Assembly: GCF_015711605.1 (NCBI RefSeq)
Contig: NZ_JABTEZ010000005.1
Location: 496,001 to 560,000 of the forward strand
Direction: 5' to 3'
Length of the DNA stretch: 64,000 bases
Source: Planomonospora sp. ID67723
Lineage (GTDB): Bacteria; Actinomycetota; Actinomycetes; Streptosporangiales; Streptosporangiaceae
Made by a program: the position numbers and the translations under genes. Of the stretch, positions 25,077 to 32,829 are shown one piece after another. The notes under the pieces were generated by a model that was not told the origin of the DNA, searched no databases, and saw only the letters and a list, made by a program, of their open reading frames with translations. Every line of letters begins with the position of its first letter. Position 1 is the first letter of the stretch.

Positions 25077-26288
25077 TCAGGCGATTCCGGCCCGGGTGGC
25101 GAGCCCGCGGAGCTGTGGAGTGCTCGCCCGGTGTTCTCGCTTGAGGAGTTGGGTCAGCAGGTCACGGGGGCGGCTGCCGTAGCGCACGAGTTCGGGTGAG
25201 AGCCGTTCGGCCTCAAGGAGCATGTTCACCGCAGCGGCGTCCTTACGCTGGACCGCGTAGGCCCGCGCCAGGTCGAGATGTACCTGAGCGCGCCGCCCGA
25301 CGAGCCCGGCCGCCAGGTCATCCGGGTTCAGTGCTTCGCTTTTGCGGATGGCCTGGCGTGCGTCTCCGGCCTCCACCGCTGCGGAGATCTCGTGAATGGT
25401 GACGTTGGCCGGTCCGAAGGCGGTCCAGAAGTCGTTGCGCTCCTCCCCTATGAGTTCGGCGGTCTGCCGTGCCTGTTCGAGGAAGGTTCTCACCGCCGCC
25501 TGGTCGTATCGAGCGGCAGCGGTGACCGCGACGAGGTGGAGCGCACCGAGCAGGGACAGCGGCCGGGGGTCTGCACGTCGGGAGGAGCGGTTCAGTGCTT
25601 CGGCGGCCCGGAGCACGACCTGAAGCGCCCTGTCCGGTTCGCGGAGCCGTACGAAGACGTAGCCGAGCCGGTAGGCGCTGACCGCGACGAGCAGGGGCCG
25701 TTCGGCTTCCTCTGCTGCAGCCAATGAGCGATCAGCCGCCATCCAGGCGAGTTCGGCCTCTCCCACGCGCCGCAGTGTGGTCGTGGTGCAGTGGTACGTC
25801 AGCGAGCGGAGCGTCTGATAGGCCCGCCGGTACTTGGTCGGCGCGTGACGACTGCCGAGTTCGGTTGCCACGATCAATCCCGGGAGCCGCCTGCCGACGT
25901 CGTCGTAGTGCGTCGCCTGATAGAGCCGGTTCACTCGCCGGACCTCGTGGCGGAGCCAGGTGAGGCTTTCCAGCGACCCTTCGACGTGACGGGGGTCGAT
26001 CAGGGACGCCAAGCCGTCGTAGCTCATCATGGCCTGGCGGATGGCGGACGCCGCTCGATACTGCGTCATCGTGTCTGTTTTCGTCGCGGTGAGTTCATCG
26101 ACGGGCAAGCCCAGGATCTCAGCAAGGGCGCTGATCACTGTGTGGCTGTCCATGGGGCGCTGGCCCCGTTCGACTTGGCTGAGCCAGCTCTCGGAACGGC
26201 CGATCAGTCCGGCGAGGACGACCTGTGACAGGCCACGGCGACGGCGTGCCCGGGCGATTCGCTGTCCGATCTCCTTGCGGGCATCCAC
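25077..26288 (-). CDS. XRE regulator with TPR-like domain
   Basis: 403 residues from GTG 26288, preceded by GAGGTGATG. A canonical helix-turn-helix lies at about 8-62 (IGQRIARARRRRGLSQVVLA then GRSESWLSQVERGQRPM). Residues about 110-400 are helical repeats, with PLLVAVSAYRLGYVFVRLRE and VHLDLARAYAVQRKDAAAVN resembling TPRs. The combination with an upstream flavoprotein and Rep is typical of actinomycete integrative elements, where it probably controls element genes. It begins four bases after the flavoprotein stop codon, so it is in the rep operon. Confidence 0.85.
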   Translation of the reverse strand: MDARKEIGQRIARARRRRGLSQVVLAGLIGRSESWLSQVERGQRPMDSHTVISALAEILGLPVDELTATKTDTMTQYRAASAIRQAMMSYDGLASLIDPRHVEGSLESLTWLRHEVRRVNRLYQATHYDDVGRRLPGLIVATELGSRHAPTKYRRAYQTLRSLTYHCTTTTLRRVGEAELAWMAADRSLAAAEEAERPLLVAVSAYRLGYVFVRLREPDRALQVVLRAAEALNRSSRRADPRPLSLLGALHLVAVTAAARYDQAAVRTFLEQARQTAELIGEERNDFWTAFGPANVTIHEISAAVEAGDARQAIRKSEALNPDDLAAGLVGRRAQVHLDLARAYAVQRKDAAAVNMLLEAERLSPELVRYGSRPRDLLTQLLKREHRASTPQLRGLATRAGIA

Positions 26289-26292
26289 GCCA

Positions 26293-26838
26293 TCACCTCT
26301 GTGAGTGTCGCTCCCCGACAGCGCTGTGCAGTTCTTGCATGATGCGTTCCCAGGATGGCATGCGGGCATGCGGCGGCGCATCGGGATCGAACAGCACCCG
26401 CACCCCCATTTCCCGCAGTGCGTCGAGGCTGCGGCCGAAGGCCAGATGCCGGGCGAGTGCGTCTTTCAGCAGCGGAACGGCCACGATGGGAGTGCCGAAG
26501 CCCATCACCTCGCACAGCAGACCCACCGCGAACGTGTCAGCGATGCCGTTCGCCCACTTGTTGATCGTGTTGAACGTCGCCGGAGCCACGATCACCGCAT
26601 CGGCCGGAGGCAGGCCCTTCGGCTCGTCCGGCATGCGGTAGGTGCTGCGGACCCGATCCCCGGTCAGTTGTTCCAGCGCGGGAGCATCGACGAAGCGTTC
26701 CCCCATCGGCGTGGTGACCACGTGTACCCGCCACCCGGCTTCCTGCGCGAGCACCACCAGGCGTCGGACATCGGCAGCCGCAGGCGCGGCACAGGTGATC
26801 ACGTACAGGACACCGCGTGTCCTCTCTGGAGGCTCCAC
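26293..26838 (-). CDS. flavoprotein of the HFCD family
   Basis: 181 residues, GTG start with AGGA upstream. The opening VLYVITCAAPAAADVRRLV and the segment ADAVIVAPATFNTINKWANGIAD match the flavin-binding fold of phosphopantothenoylcysteine decarboxylase-like proteins, including the PAT/N-x-x-N-K-x-A-x-G signature. Such homologues are frequent in actinomycete integrative elements next to rep and an XRE gene; their function there is unknown. Nine bases after rep and four before the XRE gene. Confidence 0.85.
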   Translation of the reverse strand: MEPPERTRGVLYVITCAAPAAADVRRLVVLAQEAGWRVHVVTTPMGERFVDAPALEQLTGDRVRSTYRMPDEPKGLPPADAVIVAPATFNTINKWANGIADTFAVGLLCEVMGFGTPIVAVPLLKDALARHLAFGRSLDALREMGVRVLFDPDAPPHARMPSWERIMQELHSAVGERHSQR

Positions 26839-26847
26839 GGCATGATC

Positions 26848-28308
26848 CTAATCAGCGAGGACATCTCGACACTGTTCGTCAGTAGATCTTGACGCGCCGT
26901 CGGCCGGGACCTGTTCGGCCCGTTCCTTGGTGATCTTCCGGGCGGTGGCGATACGTTGTCGGGCGAGTTCGGCCCAGAACGCTTCGCCGTGGCGGTGCCC
27001 GCTCCCGGCGTAGCGCCAGTCTTGCACGGTGATCGTGTCTCTCTCCGCTGGGTCAGGCAGGCCGAGGATCGCCCGTGCTTGCGCGGCTCGGTGATCGGCG
27101 CGTGCTTGGCGCAGGTCTCCCAGAGTGACGGAGTAGTGGCGGCTCTTGGTCGAGAAGTGCCCGCCGTAGCCGAGCATGTGAGCCCACTGCCGGAGCGGCA
27201 CATCCCGGTACTGTGGAAGATCACCGAGGATGAAACACGTCAAAATCATGCGTCGGGCGTGCTCGGTCACGTCCAAGCTGGTCACATCCCAGACGTTCCG
27301 GATCGGACGATCCACGGTTCCGGCGGATTCGGCCCCTTTGGTGGCATACTTGGCCACGTAGGAGGCCACCCGCTGATCGCTGACGCCGTCCAACTCGGTG
27401 GAGACGTAGACCGGCCGGACGTCGAGCTGATCACCCCATCCCAGAGCCAGCGACGAACGATGGCCGTCCGGAACGGAAACCGTGACCTGTTGGGCAGCCT
27501 GCCGGATCACCTGATCCAGCAGGGGAATGGTGGCCCAGGCCGGCGGCCGGTCGGTTGGTCCCTCGGGGCCGTCGAGCCGGATGACGGCATGGAAGTGGAC
27601 CAGGCCGCGCGCCTGATACTCGGCGACCTTGGCATACGACAGGCGCAGCATCCGGCGCAGTTCGGTACGGCTGACGCCGAGCAGCCGGGCGAAGACGGAC
27701 GGCACGGTCTTGGTGAACTCCCGCCAGAGCCGTCCCGCATGGGCGTTCCACAACACCGCGTTCCGGTAGTCGTAGCAGTCCATGCAGAGGGGTTGCCCAA
27801 GCTGGGGGTCGTCGCGGTCATGGTGGGTGCCGCAGCTTTCGGGCCGCCCATGCTCGCATACCGGGAAGTCACGTCGGGGGCGGCACGGCAGGACCTTGCC
27901 GTTCTTCTCTCTACGAGCATGGACCGCACCGAAGGAGGGAGCGGTGAACGTGGCGAACACGCGTGGATGTTCACTCACGTCCTCCGGAACGCCCTTACCG
28001 CCACGGAGGCCGGAGATGATCAGGTGATAGGTGTCGTCTCGATAGGTGGCCGAGCAGGACGGGCAACGGGACGCGCGCCGGTTGCCGCATGCGGTCAGCA
28101 GAAACCCGGTGGGTTCGTCGGCGGTCCGGTAGACGTCCAGGACCTCACCCGTTCCGGCGTCCACGGTCAGGCGTTCCCCGTGGAGCCGGACGGGCTGAGC
28201 GCAGCCGCCAGTTGCGTACACCATGCGTTGCCACCGGGCGAAGTCCGGCATGGCTGCACGTTGTACGGCGGCCAGGATGTCAGGCGAGAAGGGTGGGACA
28301 TCGCTCAC
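26848..28308 (-). CDS. repSA: RepSA-type rolling-circle replication initiator
   Basis: 486 residues from GTG 28308 (GAGGGA upstream). Zn-ribbon-like Cys pairs (CPSC and CMDC, with CEHG) lie in the N-terminal half. LVHFHAVIRLDG provides the HUH-type metal motif, and YVAKYATKG near residue 340 the tyrosine region for nicking. This arrangement matches initiators of pSAM2-like elements, which nick the double-strand origin so the excised circle can replicate. The start overlaps the stop codon of the 63-aa gene, giving coupled translation. The origin is not proven; candidates are the repeat array at 28871 and the inverted repeat at 24080. Confidence 0.88.
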   Translation of the reverse strand: MSDVPPFSPDILAAVQRAAMPDFARWQRMVYATGGCAQPVRLHGERLTVDAGTGEVLDVYRTADEPTGFLLTACGNRRASRCPSCSATYRDDTYHLIISGLRGGKGVPEDVSEHPRVFATFTAPSFGAVHARREKNGKVLPCRPRRDFPVCEHGRPESCGTHHDRDDPQLGQPLCMDCYDYRNAVLWNAHAGRLWREFTKTVPSVFARLLGVSRTELRRMLRLSYAKVAEYQARGLVHFHAVIRLDGPEGPTDRPPAWATIPLLDQVIRQAAQQVTVSVPDGHRSSLALGWGDQLDVRPVYVSTELDGVSDQRVASYVAKYATKGAESAGTVDRPIRNVWDVTSLDVTEHARRMILTCFILGDLPQYRDVPLRQWAHMLGYGGHFSTKSRHYSVTLGDLRQARADHRAAQARAILGLPDPAERDTITVQDWRYAGSGHRHGEAFWAELARQRIATARKITKERAEQVPADGASRSTDEQCRDVLAD

Positions 28309-28496
28309 GCGGCATCCCTCCCGCTCTCGGCGGGGACGGAGGGAGCGGCATCGGCCCGCTGGTGAGAGAACTCGATGCCGTAGATGGCAGCGATACGCCG
28401 CCACTTCTCGGGCGAACGCTCAGGAGCCTGAGCGATCATGCGCTTAGTCCACTCCTCGATAAGCGCGGCTTGTGGTACCGGTCCTTTGGGTACCAA
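28305..28496 (-). CDS. 63-aa protein coupled to rep
   Basis: 63 residues. A TTG start at 28496 is the only one with a good ribosome binding site (AAAGGAG, six bases away). The sequence is amphipathic: ALIEEWTKRMIAQAPERSPE then KWRRIAAIYGIEF. No helix-turn-helix is obvious. Its stop codon overlaps the rep start, so it sets Rep translation. Possible roles: excisionase/directionality factor or copy-control protein, both only inferred from position. Confidence 0.65.
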   Translation of the reverse strand: MVPKGPVPQAALIEEWTKRMIAQAPERSPEKWRRIAAIYGIEFSHQRADAAPSVPAESGRDAA

Positions 28497-28870
28497 TTCA
28501 CTCCTTTCCTCGCAGGGAAAGCCGCCGTCTGTATCGGGAAAAGGGCGAGCGCCATCGCCGGATATGCCGGAACGGCATACCCGCTCTTGCGGTGGTGTCT
28601 CTTTCAGCGAGAGCGTGGAGTGTTAGGTTTTGCGCGACGGTTTAGCCAGGTGAGCACTGCCGTGGTGTGGGCCTACCGCTGGCCGGGTCCCCCCAGCGGA
28701 ACGGCTTGTCATCGTTTTATTGCCCGGTGGCGTTCTGTGCTCGGTCTGTCGCGGCTGGTGTCTCGCTGCTTCCCGAACTACGGGGCTCTTTTCGTACTCA
28801 CATTTGTACCACTCGAAAGGCGAATGCATGCAGGCCAAGGTTCCGCGCAGTCCATTAACTGTGAGTCCCC

Positions 28871-28920
28871 GTGAGAGTCCCTAGACGTCCAGTGGCGTCC
28901 GGTTGCGTCCCATGGCGTCC
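28871..28920. repeat. five 10-bp iterons in helical phase
   Basis: Five consecutive 10-base units, each ending GTCC (the last three NNNNGCGTCC form exact, e.g. agtgGCGTCC, ggttGCGTCC). Degenerate copies continue on both sides (28861-28870, 28921-28940). One unit per helical turn suggests cooperative binding of a small protein on one DNA face. It lies between rep and int, so it may be an origin, partition or regulatory site. Confidence 0.7.
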
Positions 28921-28960
28921 GACTGCATACGGCTGCACCTGATCGTTTGAGGGCATAAGT

Positions 28961-29000
28961 AAGGGGGCTGTCACCTTCCGGTAAGGCAGTCAGCCCCCTT
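28961..29000 (-). terminator. integrase terminator
   Basis: AAGGGGGCTG at 28961-28970 pairs with CAGCCCCCTT at 28991-29000; an inner CCTT/AAGG stem lies in the loop. It is 29 bases past the integrase stop codon on the minus strand. Confidence 0.75.
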
Positions 29001-29029
29001 GATCGATGAGGACGTCTCAGGACGTCCGG

Positions 29030-30568
29030 TCAGTCTTCCCGCCAGACCGGCTCCAGCAGATCGGGATTGAAGGGCTTGTAGCCCCCGCCCGCCGGATGGA
29101 CGATCACGGCGAGCAGCTCTTCCCGGATGTGTGCTCGCTTCTGCGACAGAGCCAGACCGCCTTCTTCTTCGGGCAGGTCCCAACGACGGCGGAGTTCGGT
29201 GATGTCGATCGCCGAGCTTGCGCGCTGACGCTCGACCGAGGCGGCATGCCTGTGCTTCTCCGCACGGAGCCGACTGATCGTCTTCTCAAGCCGGGGAAGA
29301 GCGCTGAAGAAGAACTCGTTGCTGATTTCCTCACTCTCCCACTTCGCCGTCAGAGCATCGCGACGCTGTATGGCGGCGGACAACTCGTCTTCTTTGCCCC
29401 AGGAGGGATCTTGCTCAGGGGCGTTGAAGACCGCTCTCGCTTCCATGAAGTTCAGGACGAGTTGAGAGATCGCGAAGTCCACCAGGTCGCCGCGCCGGCT
29501 GACACCACCGCACCCGCCCGCGCCTTTCGACTGGCACTGATAGAGGTGGTAACCCTTGCCTTTCGGCTTTGACGCCCGCAGTCGCTTGTTGCAGATCTTG
29601 CCGTTAGGCATGAGCCGTCCACACCGGAGGAACCCGGTAAGGAGATAGGTGTGCTCCCGCCAATCCTGCGTGAGAGGGCCGGAGACAGCACCGTCGCTGC
29701 CCACTTGGTTGCCTTTCCTGCTATCGATGATCGCTTGCACGGCGAGCCACTCTTCCGGGGTGAGAATCGGAGTCCACTGGCCGACGACGGGGTTGCCCTC
29801 CGCGTCCCGTACGAAGTCCCCGTTGAGCCGACGCCAGCCGCACAATCGGGGAGCGGCCAGCATGGTCCCCAAGGTCTGCACTCGCCAGGGGTTGCCCCGG
29901 GGGGTCAGCACACCCGCCTTCTGCCACTCCGTCACGATCGAGTTCAGGGAACGACCAGCGATGAAGTCGCGCGCGGCCTTCTGGATGAGCGGAGCTTCGG
30001 CAGGGTCGAGGGTCAGGCGATCGACCTTCCAGCCGAACGGACGCACCCCGCCCACCGGCTTGCCCTGCATGGCCCGCGCCTGATGTGAACGGCGCATGCG
30101 GCGCTGGATCTTCCGAGCCTCCATCTTGGAGATGACCACGCCGAACATGCCCATGCTCTCTACGTCCTCGCTGTAGAGGTTCTTGACGCTCTTGGAGTCG
30201 GCGAAGACGAAGCCATCGTTGTAGGTGAACGCGTCGACGAAGCGTTCATAGTCACCCGAACGCCGGGCAAGGCGGTCATCGGCCACGACCACCACACCGC
30301 GGACCGGCGTGCCGTCGGGGAGTTGGCCCTTGCGCAGGGCTATGAGCATCGCTTCGAAGCCGTCGCGGACGACATCGGCCTTCGAGGCGGACTTGTCGTT
30401 GTCGGTGAACTGATGCACAACAGTCCATCCGCAACGGGCAGCCGTCTCGTGGTTCACGATGTGCTGGTCCTTCACACCGTGTTCGTCCTTCTTGGTGTCC
30501 GCCGAGATGCGAGCGTATGAGACCACCGGAATCGGGGAGTCTGGCCCCAGCGCGACCAAGCGTGGCAT
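29030..30568 (-). CDS. int: large serine integrase
   Basis: 512 residues. The resolvase catalytic domain (about 13-165) has nucleophile Ser17 in VSYARIS and the arginine-containing DDRLARRSGD. The recombinase domain (about 170-290) has a zinc-ribbon with LRCGRL, ICNKRL, YQCQ and GCGG Cys. A coiled coil lies at about 400-460. These proteins recombine attP with attB by double-strand breaks and a 2-base crossover. ATG 30568 has AAGGAGG five bases upstream and sits 40 bases from the attR core, the usual int-att layout. It presumably made the 5'-nucleotidase insertion. Confidence 0.95.
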   Translation of the reverse strand: MPRLVALGPDSPIPVVSYARISADTKKDEHGVKDQHIVNHETAARCGWTVVHQFTDNDKSASKADVVRDGFEAMLIALRKGQLPDGTPVRGVVVVADDRLARRSGDYERFVDAFTYNDGFVFADSKSVKNLYSEDVESMGMFGVVISKMEARKIQRRMRRSHQARAMQGKPVGGVRPFGWKVDRLTLDPAEAPLIQKAARDFIAGRSLNSIVTEWQKAGVLTPRGNPWRVQTLGTMLAAPRLCGWRRLNGDFVRDAEGNPVVGQWTPILTPEEWLAVQAIIDSRKGNQVGSDGAVSGPLTQDWREHTYLLTGFLRCGRLMPNGKICNKRLRASKPKGKGYHLYQCQSKGAGGCGGVSRRGDLVDFAISQLVLNFMEARAVFNAPEQDPSWGKEDELSAAIQRRDALTAKWESEEISNEFFFSALPRLEKTISRLRAEKHRHAASVERQRASSAIDITELRRRWDLPEEEGGLALSQKRAHIREELLAVIVHPAGGGYKPFNPDLLEPVWRED

Positions 30569-30577
30569 GACGCCTCC

Positions 30578-30620
30578 TTGAGAACCTCGCCTCAAGGAAT
30601 GTTCTACATGTAGTCCAGGA
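30578..30620. other. attR, right integration junction
   Basis: Element arm GAACCTCGCCTCAAGGAATG then TTCTAC, AT core (30608-30609), and host GTAGTCCAGG. With attL it defines attP arms GAATGTTCTA / TAGAACATTC, inverted repeats around the core. The element supplies the TAG that ends the truncated nucleotidase. Confidence 0.75.
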
Positions 30621-31755
30621 TCGCGGTGTCCTTGTACGGCGACTCCGCGGCCGAGAGCTGCTCCTTGGACTGCGCGACGACCGTGTTGACGTACTTGACC
30701 GTGGTGTCGTGCTGCTCCTTCATGAGCGCGACGATCTTCGGGTCCTCGTCCACGGTGTTGGTGTTGAGCGTGGTGGAGGACTTGCCGGTGACGACCCACC
30801 TGCCGCGCTGCTTGGTGAGCCGGAAGTCCAGCACGCTCAGCCGCTGGCCCCACCTGCCGGGCTCGGTCAGCAGCACCTGCCGGCCGGTCACCTTGTTGGT
30901 GACGAACTTCTGCGCCACCTCGTTGTGCGCGTGCCCGAACAGCACCGCGTCCACGCCCGGGACCTGCTCGGCGACCATGGCCGAGGCGTTCTCGATCGGC
31001 AGGTCACCGCCGTAGGACGACATGCCGTTGTCGCCCGCGTGGGCGGTCACCACGACCACGTCGGCGCCGAGGCCGCGGATGACCGGCACCCACTTCTTGG
31101 CGCTCTGCACCAGGTCGGTGAAGCGCAGCCTGCCCGCGACGTTGGCCTTGTCCCAGATCGCGACGCCCGGGTTGGTCAGGCCGAGCACGCCGACCTTGAC
31201 CGGCCTCTCGCCCTTGATCCTCATCGTCTTGATGGTGAACGGCTGGTAGGCGGGCCGGCCGGACTTCGCGTGGACGGCGTTGGCGCCGAGCACCGGGGCC
31301 CTCATCTGCTCGACCCAGGTGGCCAGCAGCGGCAGCCCGTAGTTGAACTCGTGGTTGCCCAGCGTCACGGCGTCGTAGCCGATCGCGTTCATCGCGCGGG
31401 CCATCGGGTGGAGCTCGCCGGTCTCGTTCACCGGTTCGATCTTGGCGTAGTAGTACGCCAGCGGGGTGCCCTGGATGGTGTCCCCGGAGTCGAACAACAG
31501 CGTGCGGTCCGCGCCGCGTTCAGCGCGGATCTTGCTGACGAGCGTCGACACCTTGGCCAGGCCGACGTCGTTGCCCCTGCTGTCGGTGAACTCGGCGTTT
31601 TTGAAGTAGTCCCAGTTCACGGTGTTGCCGTGCAGGTCGGAGGTGCCCATCACGGTCACCGTCACGGACTTGTCGGGAGAGGCCGAGGCGGTCGCGGGGA
31701 CGGCCAGGGCCGCCACCGCCACCACGCCCACGACGGTGAGCTTCTTCCTGTGCAT
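30604..31755 (-). pseudogene. 5'-nucleotidase, N-terminal catalytic part
   Basis: 383 residues: a signal peptide (about 1-26, cleavage near TASAS) and the complete metallophosphatase domain with DLHGN, GNHEFNYG, HAGDNG and GHAHNE metal ligands. Reading ends at LDYM and then a TAG contributed by the element. The substrate-binding C-terminal domain is stranded at 14786-15395. It retains its own start and upstream region, so a truncated secreted protein could still be made; intact relatives need the C-terminal domain for nucleotide specificity. The ribosome binding site at ATG 31755 is weak; TTG 31770 is an alternative. Confidence 0.9.
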
Positions 31756-31829
31756 GCGACCGGACAGCAACCCGTTCAGATTGCTGCCCGGTTACGACAT
31801 CCTTACTGCTCAGTGGGGCTCCGGCCCGA

Positions 31830-32699
31830 TCAGGCCCCGCCGTTGATGGCACCGGTCTTGAGAGAGCCCTCGGAGATCTTCCACTTCTCCAGCAGCTCGT
31901 CGTAGGTGCCGTCCTCGAACAGCTCGTACAGGGCGAGCTGGATGGCCTTCTTCAAGGTGCCCTGGTCCTTGCCGATCGCGATGCCGTACGGCGCCGCCTC
32001 GATCTGAGCCCCGGAGATGCGCAGCGAGGGGTTCTCCTGCACCGACACCGCCGCAGGGGGGAAGTCGTCGAGGTAGACCTCGGCCTTGCCGTCGAGCACC
32101 GCCTGCTTGGAGTCGGACAGTGCGCCGACCGTGACGACCGTCAGCTTCTTGCCCGCCGGGCAGCGTTTGTCCTGCGCCTCGGCGAGGCCGACGTAGATGG
32201 TCTCCGCCGGGACGGCCACCCGCCGCCCGCACAGGGCGGTGATGCCCTCGGACTCCGTCTTGACCCCCGCCACGACGACGGAGCCGACGTTGAGGTAGTC
32301 GACGAAGTCGACGCGGCCCTGCCGCTCGGCGGTGTCGGTGATGGACGCCATGGCGGCGTCGAGCTCGCCGGACTCCACCTTGTCGAGCAGGTCGCCCCAC
32401 CCCGTCTGGCGCATCTCCAGCTTCAGGCCCAGCCGGGCGGTGATCGCACGCGCCAGGTCGACGTCGAACCCGGCCTGCTCGCCGCCGTCCATGAACTCCA
32501 TGGGGGCGTAGGACAGATCGGAGCCGATGAGGAGGGTGCCCGCCCGCCGGATGTCGTCGGGCACGTACGATCGTGCGGCCGAGGACTGCGCGGCCGGTGC
32601 GTCCGCCGCGCCAGAGCCGGCCGGGGTGTCCGGATCGGCTGAGCATCCGGTGAGGAGAACGCCGGCGGCGAGGGCCGCCAGCCACGGGGTGATGCGCAT
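31830..32699 (-). CDS. amino-acid-type ABC solute-binding lipoprotein
   Basis: 289 residues. Lipobox LLTGCSAD (Cys about 19), then a Ser/Ala linker and the SBP_bac_3 fold (GTLLIGSDLSYAPMEF, GFDVDLARAITARLGL, DAAMASITDTAERQGRVDF). It should bind an amino acid or similar at the outer membrane face. No permease or ATPase gene is adjacent, so either the transporter is elsewhere or the protein acts as a sensor. It is divergent from the chemoreceptor gene at 32830 across 130 bases. AAGGA precedes ATG 32699. Confidence 0.9.
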   Translation of the reverse strand: MRITPWLAALAAGVLLTGCSADPDTPAGSGAADAPAAQSSAARSYVPDDIRRAGTLLIGSDLSYAPMEFMDGGEQAGFDVDLARAITARLGLKLEMRQTGWGDLLDKVESGELDAAMASITDTAERQGRVDFVDYLNVGSVVVAGVKTESEGITALCGRRVAVPAETIYVGLAEAQDKRCPAGKKLTVVTVGALSDSKQAVLDGKAEVYLDDFPPAAVSVQENPSLRISGAQIEAAPYGIAIGKDQGTLKKAIQLALYELFEDGTYDELLEKWKISEGSLKTGAINGGA

Positions 32700-32829
32700 G
32701 GGGTGTCCTTGGGTACTCGGTGGACCTGTCGGTTCTTGCCATGCGAATCGGCAGTGACTCATCTCACTTGAGCCCTAAGCTCCGGCTTTCCCCTGCCGAT
32801 CTGCCTCGCAAGCGAGCGAAGAGGCGATT

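Larger units (their letters stand above)
28497..29029. other. rep control region
   Basis: About 530 bases without a supported gene; the frames open at 28623-28838 lack family features. It holds the leader of the rep operon, the 10-bp-periodic repeats (28871-28920) and the integrase terminator (28961-29000). Confidence 0.5.
15396..30609. mobile_element. 15.2-kb serine-integrase element carrying a type I RM system
   Basis: Bounded by attL (core 15396-15397) and attR (core 30608-30609), one copy of the AT core being host. From right to left it holds integrase (29030-30568), a 10-bp repeat array (28871-28920), a 63-aa gene, a RepSA-type initiator, a flavoprotein, an XRE regulator, two small genes and hsdR-hsdS-hsdM-DUF91. 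Rep, flavoprotein and XRE together are typical of actinomycete integrative elements. A TraB/FtsK translocase, a tyrosine integrase and an obvious excisionase are absent. GC content falls visibly in hsdS and the DUF91 gene. All genes point left. The unit is probably able to excise and replicate but not to transfer itself (inference). Confidence 0.85.

Noticed and set aside
28623-28838. 71-codon frame upstream of rep
   Set aside because: No family resemblance or ribosome binding site; judged part of the rep control region.
28871-28940. CRISPR array
   Set aside because: Units are 10 bases without spacers and no cas genes are present; better explained as binding-site iterons.
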